In this document: in pieces, positions 37,245 to 45,867 of the stretch
Layout of the letters: each line of letters opens with the position of its first letter
How positions within the stretch are numbered: the stretch's first letter is position 1
NCBI GenBank assembly: GCA_044507605.1
Contig: JBIQJI010000018.1
Coordinates: 25,998 to 89,997 of the forward strand
Direction of reading: 5' to 3'
Length of the DNA: 64,000 bases
Source: Thermopolyspora sp044507605
Lineage (GTDB): Bacteria; Actinomycetota; Actinomycetes; Streptosporangiales; Streptosporangiaceae
The notes under the pieces: generated by a model
Told to the model about the DNA's origin: nothing
Databases searched by the model: none
The model's input: the letters and a program-made list of their open reading frames with translations, nothing else
Position numbers and translations under genes: made by a program

Positions 37245-40200
37245 TCACGCCCGGGTCCGCACGGTCTCCCCCGAACTGCCTCCGCTCGCGTGCCAGAAGC
37301 GCCCCGGCGGCGCGGTGACGCCCGGCGCCGGGCCGATGTCGGAGTACGGCGACAGCAGGTACCCGTTGCCGTACTTCAGCCGCCGCCCGCCGACGCCGCG
37401 ATCGTCCCGCTCGGAGGTCGTGCCGGCCATCCGCTCCCGCAGCGCGGCCGTGCCGCCCTGCCGCAGGACCTGATCGAGCTCGCCGAGGTCCCAGCAGTCG
37501 ACCGCCCGCAGCGACACCGCCCTCGGCCCGGTGCGGCGGATCACCCCCTTGGCGACCAGCAGCCACGACCCGAACACCGTGGCCGCGCACCGGCCCTGCA
37601 CCGACTCGAAGAACGTCAGGTCGATCGGCCCGGTCGAGTCGTCGAGCGTGGCGAAGATCACCCGCTGCCCCGACCGCACGGCCGGGGTCTGGGTGGCGAC
37701 CTTCACCCCGGCCACCAGCACCTCGGCGCCGTTGCGGCACCGCAGCAGATCCTTGGACCTGGTCACGCCGATCGCGTCGAGCAGCTCGCCGTGGAAGCCG
37801 AGCACGTGCCGGCTGACGTCCATGCCGAGGATCTCGAGCTCGGCCTCCACGGCCTCGGCCTCGGACATCTCGGGCAGCTCGCCGGGAGTCCTCCATTCGG
37901 TGAACCCCATGGAGAGCTGGACGGCGTCGGCGCCGTCGAGGTCACCCGGGCCGCCGGGGACGCCGGTGGCGCCGTGCGGCGTCGCCGTCTTGCCGGCGCC
38001 GGCCCGCACGCCCGTGGCCGACGCCCGCTCCAGCGCCCCCACCTGCGCGATCAGGTCGCGTCTGGTCAGCTCGCCGGGCCGCCAGCGGGGGGCGCCGACG
38101 CGCAGCCGATGCAGCGCGTCGAACCCGCCCACCTCGGCGATGCGCTCGGCGACCGGCCGCGAGGGCCGGGCGCGTTCCCAGAAGTCCGCCATCGAGTGGT
38201 ACGGCCGCCCGGCCACCATGCGCTCCACCTCGGCCTCCGACACCCCCTTGACCGCCGAGAACGGCACCCGCAGGCCGTACCCGCCGTCGCCGGTGCGCTC
38301 CACGAGCCAGGTGGCGCCGGAGTGGTTGACGTCGAGCGGCAGGACCTCGACGCCGCAGTGCCGGGCCTCGTCGAGGATGACACGCGGAGGGTACATGCCG
38401 GGCTCGTGGGTGAGCACCCCGGCGAGGAACGCCGCCGGGTGATGCCGCTTCAGCCACGCCGACTGGTAGGTGGGCAGCGCGAACGCCGCCGCGTGCGCCT
38501 TGCAGAAGCCGAAGGCGCCGAACGCGTCGAGCACCCGCCAGACCTCCTCGCGGGTCGCCCGGTCGAACGTCTCGCGGGCGTTCGCCAGGAACCAGGCCCG
38601 CACCTGCTCACGCCGGTCGGGGTCGCCGAGGCTGCGGCGGATCTTCTCCGCCTCCGACAGCCCGCAGCCGGTCATCACGTCGATCACTCTGAGCACCTGC
38701 TCGTGGAACACGACGACGCCGTGGGTCTCGCGGAGCACCTCGCGCAGCTCCGGATGCGGATAGCGCGCCGACCGCCAGCCGTGCCGCGCCTCCAGGTAGG
38801 GCGTCACCATGTCGGAGTTGACCGGCCCGGGGCGGAACAGCGAGATGTCCACGATCAGGTCGTGGATCGTGCGCGGCTCCAGCTTGGCGACCAGCTCGCG
38901 CTGGCCGGGCGACTCGATCTGGAAGCAGCCGAGGGTGCGGCCGGTGCGGATCATGTCGTACGTCGCGTCGTCGTCGCGCGGCACCGACGCCGGGTCGTCG
39001 AGGTCGATCTGCTCGCCGTCGACCCGGGCGATCTCGCCGACGGCGTACGCCAGGGCCGACTGCATGCGCACGCCGAGCACGTCGAGCTTGAGCAGCCCGG
39101 CCTCCTCCACGTCGTCCTTGTCGAACTGGCTCATCGGGAAGCCGAGCAGGCTGCGCTCGACCGGGGTGCGGTCGCGCAGCCCGGCGTTGCCGATGAGCAC
39201 GCCGCAGGGGTGCAGCGCGATGTGGCGGGGCAGCCCGTCGAGTTTCTCGGCCAGGCGGAACGTGGTCTCCAGCAGGCGATCGTTCAGCCCGCTGCCGCGC
39301 AGCTCGGGCAGGTCGGTCAGGGCGGCGCGGATCTGCCTGGCGCGGATGTGCGGGAACGCCTTGGCGATCACGTCGATCTCGTGCGGCGGCAGGCCCAGGG
39401 CGGCGCCGACGTCGCGGATCGCGCTGCGCGCCCGGTAGGTCTCCATCATCGACACGCAGGCCACGCGCTCCGCGCCGTACATGTCGCGGATCGCCCGGTA
39501 GCAGTCGAGGCGGCGGGCCGACTCGACGTCGATGTCGATGTCGGGCAGGCCGATGCGGCCCTCGGACAGGAAACGCTCCATCAGCAGGCCGTGGTCGAGG
39601 GGGTTCACCTCGCCGATGCGCAGCAGGTACGGGATCAGGCTGCCGGCGGCGGAGCCGCGGATGGCGCAGCGGACCCCCATGGCGCGGATCATGTCGGTCA
39701 CCCCGGCCACGGCGATGAAATAGCCCGACAGGCGCTTGCGCTCCACGATGGCGAGCTCCTCGGCGAGCCGCGCCCGGGCGGCGCTGGAGCGTTCCAGGCC
39801 ACGATCGCGCAGGCCGTCTTCGCAGCGGTGGCGCAGCAGCGGCACCGGGTCGCGGCCGATCTCGGGCAGGTGCAGCCGGGCCGGGCCGCCCTCCAGGGCC
39901 AGGATCTGCAACGGGTCGAGCACGCACGCCCGCGCGACCTCGCGGGTGGTGGCCAGCAGCCGCGCCACCCGCTCCGGGTCGGCCCCGCAGACACGCCGCG
40001 CCACCCGCGCCATCTCGTCGTCGTCCTTCAGGTACGCGTGCGAGGGCGCCCGGCCGAGATGCCCGGCGTGCAGCGGGGCGAGGTCGCGCGACGCGTCGAG
40101 CACGTGGCCCACCTGGTGGTCGGCCGGGTCGAGGAAGCGCACGGCATTGGTCAGCACGGCCGGCACCCGGGCGGAGTCGGCCAGCGCCAGCATGCGGGTC

Positions 40201-40772
40201 GCGATGATCGCGTCGCGGTGGCCGTAGTGGTCGGTGACCTCGACGACCAGCGCGTCGCCCACGGCCGACCGCCACGCCTCCAGCAGGTCGCGGGCGAGCC
40301 CGTCACGCCGCTGGGCCACGGCCCGGCCGACGTCGGAGCCGGGCCCGAGCAGCACGATCAGCCCGTCGGCGTGCTCGGCGGCGAGCTCCCTGGTCACCCG
40401 GGGCTCGCCCCGCGAGCCGTGGTGGTGGGCGGCCGTCACCAGCCGGCACAGCCGCCCCCAGCCGTCGCCGCGCGCCAGCACGGTGACGCGGGCCCCGGCG
40501 CCGAGCACGGCACCGGCCCCGGCACCGGGCGCCGCGCCGGGTCCGGCGTGCCCGGTCTCGGCGAGCGCCAGGTCGGCGCCGACGACGGGGTCGACGGCGG
40601 CCCGGTAGCACGCCTGGACGTGCTTGATCGCGCCGTACAGGCCGTCGCGGTCGGTCAGCGCGAGGATGTCGGCGCCGCGGGCGGCGGCCCGGCCGACGAG
40701 GGCGGCGGGGAAGGCGGTGCCGTATCGGAGCGAGTAGGCCGAGGCGACGTGCAGGTGCGGGAACGGCGCCAT
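37245..40772 (-). CDS. dnaE2: error-prone DNA polymerase III alpha subunit
   Basis: An 1175-aa C-family polymerase that performs damage-induced mutagenic synthesis. The PHP domain starts PFPHLHVASAYSLRYG; metal-site residues are altered as in DnaE2. The palm has RGSAAGSLIPYLL and the catalytic PDIDIDVE; the finger has CFQIESPGQRELV and FRPGPVN. An OB domain follows (VLVAGVKVATQTPAVRSG). An Ala/Gly/Pro-rich insertion sits near residue 75 and a linker of similar type near 930. TTG/ATG coupling: its ATG overlaps the DUF6504 stop by one base. An SOS box 355 nt upstream should drive both. Confidence 0.95.
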   Translation of the reverse strand: MAPFPHLHVASAYSLRYGTAFPAALVGRAAARGADILALTDRDGLYGAIKHVQACYRAAVDPVVGADLALAETGHAGPGAAPGAGAGAVLGAGARVTVLARGDGWGRLCRLVTAAHHHGSRGEPRVTRELAAEHADGLIVLLGPGSDVGRAVAQRRDGLARDLLEAWRSAVGDALVVEVTDHYGHRDAIIATRMLALADSARVPAVLTNAVRFLDPADHQVGHVLDASRDLAPLHAGHLGRAPSHAYLKDDDEMARVARRVCGADPERVARLLATTREVARACVLDPLQILALEGGPARLHLPEIGRDPVPLLRHRCEDGLRDRGLERSSAARARLAEELAIVERKRLSGYFIAVAGVTDMIRAMGVRCAIRGSAAGSLIPYLLRIGEVNPLDHGLLMERFLSEGRIGLPDIDIDVESARRLDCYRAIRDMYGAERVACVSMMETYRARSAIRDVGAALGLPPHEIDVIAKAFPHIRARQIRAALTDLPELRGSGLNDRLLETTFRLAEKLDGLPRHIALHPCGVLIGNAGLRDRTPVERSLLGFPMSQFDKDDVEEAGLLKLDVLGVRMQSALAYAVGEIARVDGEQIDLDDPASVPRDDDATYDMIRTGRTLGCFQIESPGQRELVAKLEPRTIHDLIVDISLFRPGPVNSDMVTPYLEARHGWRSARYPHPELREVLRETHGVVVFHEQVLRVIDVMTGCGLSEAEKIRRSLGDPDRREQVRAWFLANARETFDRATREEVWRVLDAFGAFGFCKAHAAAFALPTYQSAWLKRHHPAAFLAGVLTHEPGMYPPRVILDEARHCGVEVLPLDVNHSGATWLVERTGDGGYGLRVPFSAVKGVSEAEVERMVAGRPYHSMADFWERARPSRPVAERIAEVGGFDALHRLRVGAPRWRPGELTRRDLIAQVGALERASATGVRAGAGKTATPHGATGVPGGPGDLDGADAVQLSMGFTEWRTPGELPEMSEAEAVEAELEILGMDVSRHVLGFHGELLDAIGVTRSKDLLRCRNGAEVLVAGVKVATQTPAVRSGQRVIFATLDDSTGPIDLTFFESVQGRCAATVFGSWLLVAKGVIRRTGPRAVSLRAVDCWDLGELDQVLRQGGTAALRERMAGTTSERDDRGVGGRRLKYGNGYLLSPYSDIGPAPGVTAPPGRFWHASGGSSGETVRTRA

Positions 40773-41041
40773 CAGTCCCACGCCCTCAGCAGCAGCCAGG
40801 CCTGGCTCGATGTGTCGTAGCGCAGCTCGTAGACGCCCACCTGGCCGCCGGCGACGGCCTCGATGCGCCAGAACCGGCGCTCGCCGGGGTCGGTGTCGGA
40901 CGTCTTCCACCACTCACGGGCCACCACCCAGTGCTCCAGCATCTGGCGGACCACGTGGAGCCGGTCGCGCCAGACGAACCGGGCGGGCTCACCCTCGGAT
41001 GTGGCCCACACCTCGATGGGGTCGCCATAGAGTCTGCTCAA
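40772..41041 (-). CDS. DUF6504 family protein
   Basis: An 89-aa protein: RLYGDPIEVW at the start, then PARFVWRDRLHVVRQMLEHWV and RRFWRIEA...YELRYDTSSQAWLL. DUF6504 proteins are found in actinobacterial mutasome clusters next to ImuB and DnaE2 (family knowledge). I choose TTG 41041, which has GGGGGGAGA upstream; earlier in-frame codons read into the promoter. The stop overlaps the dnaE2 ATG (TGATG). An accessory role in the DnaE2 translesion complex is likely but unproven. Confidence 0.82.
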   Translation of the reverse strand: MSRLYGDPIEVWATSEGEPARFVWRDRLHVVRQMLEHWVVAREWWKTSDTDPGERRFWRIEAVAGGQVGVYELRYDTSSQAWLLLRAWD

Positions 41042-41126
41042 CGGTGTTTCTCCCCCCTCTGGCCTGGTGGCGGATGGCCGCCGGGCATGACCACCCGGGG
41101 GAAGACACGGGCGCGTTTCCAGTGAC

Positions 41127-41142
41127 TCGAACATATGTTCTG
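41127..41142. promoter_or_regulatory. LexA SOS box upstream of DUF6504-dnaE2
   Basis: TCGAACATATGTTCTG fits the actinobacterial/Gram-positive SOS box (CGAAC-N4-GTTCG) with a single outer mismatch. It is 86 bp upstream of the DUF6504 start, the right place to repress a DNA-damage-inducible promoter reading leftward. Confidence 0.85.
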
Positions 41143-41278
41143 AGGCGGCCGGAACGCAACCCGACACACCGGCCACCGGCCGTTCATGGAACCGAAACCC
41201 TTGTGGGACCTTGGCGTATCTGGCTTTGTTCCCCCCACCCGCTTACGTTCGGGATGTGTCGACGCAGTGGGAGGCGCC

Positions 41279-42442
41279 ATGCTCTTGTCCCACCTCACAG
41301 CACGTTCCTGGCGTACGGCCGGGCTGGCCACCGCCGCCTGCGCGGTCGCCGCGATGAGCGTCGCGTGCGGTTCCGCCCCCGAGGAGCGGACCGGGGCCGC
41401 CTCGAAGGCGGCGACCGCGACCTCGGCCCAGGACCTCGGCGGGCTCGACGCGCTCATCGCCGAGGCCAAGAAGGAGGGAGAGCTCAACACCATCGCGCTG
41501 CCTCCGGACTGGGCGAACTACGGTGAGCTGATCTCCACGTTCACCGCGAAGTACGGCATCAAGATCAACAACGAGAACCCCGACGGCTCCAGCTCGGACG
41601 AGATCACCGCGATCAGGACCCGCAAGGGCCAGGAGCGGGCCCCCGACGTCGTCGACATCAGCCAGACGTTCGCGCTCACCGCCGCCCAGCAGGGCCTGTT
41701 CGCGCCGTACAAGGTGCAGACCTGGGACAAGCTGCCCGACTCTCTCAAAGACCCGGACGGCACCTGGTACAACGACTACGGCGGCTACATCTCGATCGGC
41801 TGCGACGCCAAGAAGATCACCACCTGCCCGCAGACCTTCGCCGACCTGCTCAAACCGGAGTACAAGGGCAAGGTCGCGCTCAACGGCAACCCCACCAAGG
41901 CGGGCTCGGCCTTCGGCGGCGTGTTCGCGGCCGCGCTGGCCAACGGCGGATCCTTCGACGACATCCAGCCCGGGCTCGACTTCTTCAAGAAGCTGAAGGA
42001 CGCCGGCAACTACAACCCGGTGGAGACCACCACCGCCACGGTCGAAAAGGGCGAGACGCCCATCAGCATCGACTGGGACTACCTCAACGCCAAGTACTCC
42101 GACGAGTTCAACGCCAAGGGCCTGGACTGGCGGGTCGTCGTGCCCGCCGACGGCGAATACGCCGCCTACTACGTGCAGGCGATCAACAAGGACGCCCCGC
42201 ACCCGGCCGCCGCCCGGCTGTGGCAGGAGTTCCTGTTCAGCCCCGAGGGGCAGAACCTCTACCTCAAGGGGTACGCCCGCCCGGCGCTGCTGCAGGCCAT
42301 GACGGCCGACAAGACGGTCGACGCCGCGCTCGTGACCCGGCTGCCCCCCGTCGAGGGCACCCCGAAGTTCCCGACCGACGCGCAGATCGAAAAGGCCCAG
42401 GAGACCGTCGCGAACGGCTGGGGCGCGGCGGTGAGCGGGTGA
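41279..42442 (+). CDS. ABC importer substrate-binding lipoprotein
   Basis: A 387-aa extracellular binding protein. The signal peptide ends in a lipobox-like MSVACG (Cys about 32). The mature part, with LDALIAEAKKEGELNTIALP, APDVVDISQTFAL and FADLLKPEYKGKVAL, resembles binding proteins of the Fe3+/2-aminoethylphosphonate/polyamine class. GGGAGG precedes ATG 41279. It heads a five-gene coupled operon. The ligand is not decidable by eye. Confidence 0.9.
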   Translation: MLLSHLTARSWRTAGLATAACAVAAMSVACGSAPEERTGAASKAATATSAQDLGGLDALIAEAKKEGELNTIALPPDWANYGELISTFTAKYGIKINNENPDGSSSDEITAIRTRKGQERAPDVVDISQTFALTAAQQGLFAPYKVQTWDKLPDSLKDPDGTWYNDYGGYISIGCDAKKITTCPQTFADLLKPEYKGKVALNGNPTKAGSAFGGVFAAALANGGSFDDIQPGLDFFKKLKDAGNYNPVETTTATVEKGETPISIDWDYLNAKYSDEFNAKGLDWRVVVPADGEYAAYYVQAINKDAPHPAAARLWQEFLFSPEGQNLYLKGYARPALLQAMTADKTVDAALVTRLPPVEGTPKFPTDAQIEKAQETVANGWGAAVSG

Positions 42443-42446
42443 GCCG

Positions 42447-43325
42447 GTGACCGCCGCGACCCGCCCGGCGGCCGCCGCGCGAAACCCCGGCCGCGGCGCC
42501 CGGCGCCGTTCGGCGGGCCCGCTCGCGGCCGTGCCGCTGCTGGCGTTCGTCGCGATCGTGTTCGGCCTGCCGCTGCTGGCCGTGCTCGCCGGGGCGTTCA
42601 GCGCAGCGGGCCGGCCGAGCACCGCCAACATCGCCGAGTCGCTGCGCGGCGGCTACCTCACCGCCCTCATCGGCAGCGTGAGACTGTCGGCCGTCGTGGC
42701 CGGGGCCGGGGCCGTGCTAGGCACGTTCCTCGCGCAGGCCGTGGTCACCTCCAGGTTCCGGGCGCTGCGCGAGGCCGTGCTGACCGCCTCCGGGGTGCTC
42801 GCCAACTTCGGCGGGGTGCCTCTGGCGTTCGCCTGGATCGCCACGCTCGGCAACGCCGGTGTCGTCACCACCTGGCTCGGCCTCGGCGACCACGGGTGGA
42901 GCCTGTACAACTTCTGGGGCCTCGCCCTGGTCTACCTGTACTTCTCCATCCCGCTGATGGTGCTGGCGATGGTGCCGGCGCTCGACGGGCTGCGCCCGCA
43001 GTGGCGGGAGGCCGCGCGCAACTGCGGCGCCTCCGCGTGGCAGTTCTGGCGGTACGTCGGCGTGCCGGTGCTGCTGCCCTCGCTGCTCGGCGGCCTGGTG
43101 CTGCTGTTCGGCGCCGCGTTCGCGGCGTACGCCACCGCCGCCGCCATGGTCGGCACGGTGGTGCCCCTGGTCACCCTGCAGATCGGCGACGCGCTGTCGG
43201 GCAACGTGCTGGTGGGCCACGAGAACGTGGCGCTGGCGCTCAGCCTCGACATGATCGTGGTGGCCGGGCTGGTGATGGCCGTCTACCTGCCGTTGCAGCG
43301 CAGGAGCGCGCGATGGCTACGGTGA
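42447..43325 (+). CDS. ABC importer permease 1
   Basis: A 292-aa inner-membrane permease with six or seven helices. The EAA loop that docks on the ATPase reads EAARNCGASAWQFWRYVGVP. A basic Ala/Arg-rich N-terminus precedes the first helix. It starts at GTG 42447, 4 nt after the binding-protein stop, and its end overlaps permease 2 by 13 nt. Confidence 0.92.
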   Translation: MTAATRPAAAARNPGRGARRRSAGPLAAVPLLAFVAIVFGLPLLAVLAGAFSAAGRPSTANIAESLRGGYLTALIGSVRLSAVVAGAGAVLGTFLAQAVVTSRFRALREAVLTASGVLANFGGVPLAFAWIATLGNAGVVTTWLGLGDHGWSLYNFWGLALVYLYFSIPLMVLAMVPALDGLRPQWREAARNCGASAWQFWRYVGVPVLLPSLLGGLVLLFGAAFAAYATAAAMVGTVVPLVTLQIGDALSGNVLVGHENVALALSLDMIVVAGLVMAVYLPLQRRSARWLR

Positions 43326-44182
43326 CGCCCGCCGTGCCCGGCGCCGCCGCGCCGCCCCCCGCGCCCGCCGGCCGCCCCCGGCGCATCCGGGTGTGGCGCG
43401 GCGTCGTGCTGGTGATCGCCGCCGTGTACTTCCTGGTGCCGCTGCTGGCGTCGTTCGTCTTCACCGTGAACGTGCCCGGACGAGGATTCACCCTCGACGC
43501 GTACGGGCAGATCTTCACCGCCGAGGGGTTCGCGCGCAGCCTGCTGCTGTCGCTCGGCCTGGCCGCCGCCACGATCGTGCTGGTGCTCGTGCTGACCCTC
43601 CCGGCGATGCTCGCGACCCGGCTCGCCGCGCCCCGGCTCCGGCCGGTGCTGGAGGTCCTGTGCACGTTGCCGCTGGTGCTGCCGCCCATCACGTTCACGG
43701 CCGGCATCGGCACGGTGCTGCGCATCGGCCCCGACCGGCTGGCCCGCACTCCGTTCTACGAGACGTTCATCGCGATCCAGAACCCCCGGTTCCCGGTGAT
43801 CCTGGTGCTGGCGTACGTCGTGCTGGCGCTGCCGTTCGTCTACCGGACCCTCGACGCCGGGCTGTCGGCGATCGACGTGCGCACCCTGGTGGAGGCGGCC
43901 CGCAACTGCGGCGCGTCGTGGCCGCGGGTGCTGCTGACGGTGATCGTGCCGAACATCCGCTCAGGCCTCGCGGGGGCGTCGTTCCTGACGCTCGCGCTGG
44001 TCCTCGGGGAGTACACCGTGGCGCGGCTGCTCGGATTCGAGCCGTTCCCGGTGTGGATCGTCGTGGTCTCGGGGTCGCAGGCGCAGGTGTCGGTCGCGGT
44101 GTCGGTGTTCAGCCTGCTGTTCACCTGGCTGTTGCTGCTGGCCGTCTCGATCGGTGGAGCGAGAAGAAGGGGCGTGTCGTGA
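43313..44182 (+). CDS. ABC importer permease 2
   Basis: A 289-aa permease with six helices, starting at ATG 43313 inside the end of permease 1 with CAGGAG upstream. The EAA loop is EAARNCGASWPRVLLTVIVP, close to that of permease 1, so the pair form a heterodimeric channel. LPLVLPPITFTAGIGTVLRI is typical of PotC/ThiP-like permeases. Confidence 0.92.
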   Translation: MATVTPAVPGAAAPPPAPAGRPRRIRVWRGVVLVIAAVYFLVPLLASFVFTVNVPGRGFTLDAYGQIFTAEGFARSLLLSLGLAAATIVLVLVLTLPAMLATRLAAPRLRPVLEVLCTLPLVLPPITFTAGIGTVLRIGPDRLARTPFYETFIAIQNPRFPVILVLAYVVLALPFVYRTLDAGLSAIDVRTLVEAARNCGASWPRVLLTVIVPNIRSGLAGASFLTLALVLGEYTVARLLGFEPFPVWIVVVSGSQAQVSVAVSVFSLLFTWLLLLAVSIGGARRRGVS

Positions 44183-45255
44183 GCGGGGCACGGGTGGAGT
44201 TCGCCGGGCTACGGCGCCGATTCGGCGACACGGTCGCCCTCAACGGGCTGGACCTGACCGTCGGGCCGGGCGAGCTGGTCGCCCTGCTCGGGCCGTCCGG
44301 GTGCGGCAAGACCACGGCGCTGCGGGTGCTCGCCGGGTTCGAGCAGCCCGACGAAGGCACGGTGCGCGTCGACGGCACCGACATCACCACAGTGCCGGCC
44401 AACCGGCGCGACGCCGGCATGGTCTTCCAGGCCTACAGCCTGTTCCCCAACCTCAACGCCCGCGACAACGTGGCCTTCGGGCTCCGGGTGCGCAAGACGC
44501 CGCCGGCCAGGCGGCGCGAACGGGCCGCCGAACTGCTCGACCTGGTCGGGCTGCCGGGCCTCGGCGACCGGTACCCCCACCAGCTCTCCGGCGGCCAGCA
44601 GCAGCGGGTGGCGCTGGCCCGCGCCCTCGCGCTGGAGCCCCGGGTGCTGCTGCTCGACGAGCCGCTGTCGGCGCTCGACGCCAAGGTGCGGCTCGTCCTG
44701 CGCGAAGAGATCCGCCGGCTGCAGCTCTCCCTCGGCATCACCACGATCTTCGTGACGCACGACCAGGAGGAGGCGCTGTCGATCGCCGACCGGGTCGCCG
44801 TGCTGCGCGCCGGCCGGGTCGAGCAGTGCGCGGCCCCGGCCGAGCTGTACGACCGGCCGGCCACCCCCTTCGTCGCGGAGTTCGTCGGCACCATGAACCA
44901 CCTGCCCGGCACCGCGTCCGGCGGCGACCCGCCCGAGGTGACGGTCATCGGCCAGCGGCTCCCCGTCCACGGCCCGGCGACCGGGCCCGGCGACGTCGAC
45001 GTGCTGGTGCGGCCCGAGGCGGTGCTCGTCGACCCCGACCCCAAAGGCCCCGCCCTCGTCGTCGGCTCCTCCTTCCGCGGCGCCTCGGCCCCGCTGCGGC
45101 TCCGACTCGGCGACGGCCTCGACGTTCTCGAGATCCTCGCCGACGTCCCCGGCCACGACGCCGTACGGCTCGCGCCCGGCACGCGGGCACGGGTCCGGCT
45201 CGTCGATCGGCCCGTGCTCGTCCGCGCCGGGGCCGGAGCCGCCGGTGCCCGCTGA
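44179..45255 (+). CDS. ABC importer ATPase
   Basis: A 358-aa ATPase: Walker A GPSGCGKTTALRVLAG, Q-loop MVFQAYSLFPNL, signature LSGGQQQRVALARAL, Walker B LLLDEPLSALD and switch THDQEEALS. A C-terminal TOBE-like domain (about 255-358; DVLVRPEAVLVD) is typical of Fe/polyamine/phosphonate importers. The GTG overlaps the permease 2 stop by 4 nt, with GAAGAAGGGG upstream. Confidence 0.94.
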   Translation: MSGARVEFAGLRRRFGDTVALNGLDLTVGPGELVALLGPSGCGKTTALRVLAGFEQPDEGTVRVDGTDITTVPANRRDAGMVFQAYSLFPNLNARDNVAFGLRVRKTPPARRRERAAELLDLVGLPGLGDRYPHQLSGGQQQRVALARALALEPRVLLLDEPLSALDAKVRLVLREEIRRLQLSLGITTIFVTHDQEEALSIADRVAVLRAGRVEQCAAPAELYDRPATPFVAEFVGTMNHLPGTASGGDPPEVTVIGQRLPVHGPATGPGDVDVLVRPEAVLVDPDPKGPALVVGSSFRGASAPLRLRLGDGLDVLEILADVPGHDAVRLAPGTRARVRLVDRPVLVRAGAGAAGAR

Positions 45256-45856
45256 ACTGCGCGCCGTCCTGTTCGACATGGACGGCACCCTGGTCGACAC
45301 CGAGGTCCTGTGGTGGCGGGCCTGTGTGGAAGTGGCCGGCCGGCTCGGCCACGAACTCACCCCCGCCGACGCCTGCCGGGTACGCGGCAGGGCCGCCGAG
45401 CACGTCGCGTCCGGGCTGGCGCCGGGCGAGCCGACGGCCGTCGCCGCCACCGCCGCGATGCTCAACGACGCCTTCGCGCACCGGGTCACCGAAGGGGTCA
45501 CGCTGCTACCGGGCGCGCTGACCCTGCTGGACGAGCTGATGGCCGCCGGCATCCCGGCCGCCCTGGTCACCGCCTCGCCGCGGCGCATCGCCGACGCCAC
45601 GCTGCGCACCATCGGCGCCCACCGGTTCCGGCTCACCGTGACCGCCGACGACACCCCGCGCACCAAACCGGCGCCCGACCCCTACCTGCGGGCCATGGCG
45701 GCGCTCGGCGTGGATCCGGCGGCCTGCGTCGCGGTGGAGGACAGCCCGGCGGGCGCCGCCTCGGCCGGGGCCGCCGGCTGCCCGGTGCTGCTCGTGACGG
45801 GCAGTCTGGAACATGTCGATCTGCCCTTGCTGCGGGGGCTCGTCGCCGGACATTAG
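45245..45856 (+). CDS. HAD-superfamily phosphatase, last gene of ABC operon
   Basis: A 203-aa HAD-IA hydrolase: motif I DMDGTLVDTE, motif II LVTASPR, Lys in RTKPAPDPYL and motif III VEDSPAGAASA. It overlaps the ATPase by 11 nt, so it belongs to the importer operon and may dephosphorylate the imported compound. The PhnX-type phosphonatase motif (DWAGT) is absent, so phosphonate cleavage is unlikely. A beta-phosphoglucomutase-like or sugar-phosphatase role is as likely as any. Confidence 0.9.
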   Translation: MPAELRAVLFDMDGTLVDTEVLWWRACVEVAGRLGHELTPADACRVRGRAAEHVASGLAPGEPTAVAATAAMLNDAFAHRVTEGVTLLPGALTLLDELMAAGIPAALVTASPRRIADATLRTIGAHRFRLTVTADDTPRTKPAPDPYLRAMAALGVDPAACVAVEDSPAGAASAGAAGCPVLLVTGSLEHVDLPLLRGLVAGH

Positions 45857-45859
45857 GCT
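45854..45859 (+). promoter_or_regulatory. -10 element for leaderless kinase transcript
   Basis: TAGGCT lies 8 nt before the kinase ATG and overlaps the stop of the HAD gene. No ribosome site is present. Confidence 0.5.
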
Positions 45860-45867
45860 AATCCGCC

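Noticed and set aside
37236..40820. 1194-codon plus-strand frame opposite dnaE2
   Set aside because: It is the complement of dnaE2 read in the favoured antisense frame; composition is His/Arg/Ala-rich without motifs, while dnaE2 has all catalytic motifs.
41279..45856. Phosphonate (PhnSTUV + PhnX) uptake and degradation operon
   Set aside because: The importer layout fits, but the HAD protein has a DMDGT motif of ordinary HAD-IA phosphatases and lacks phosphonatase features, so the substrate is left open.
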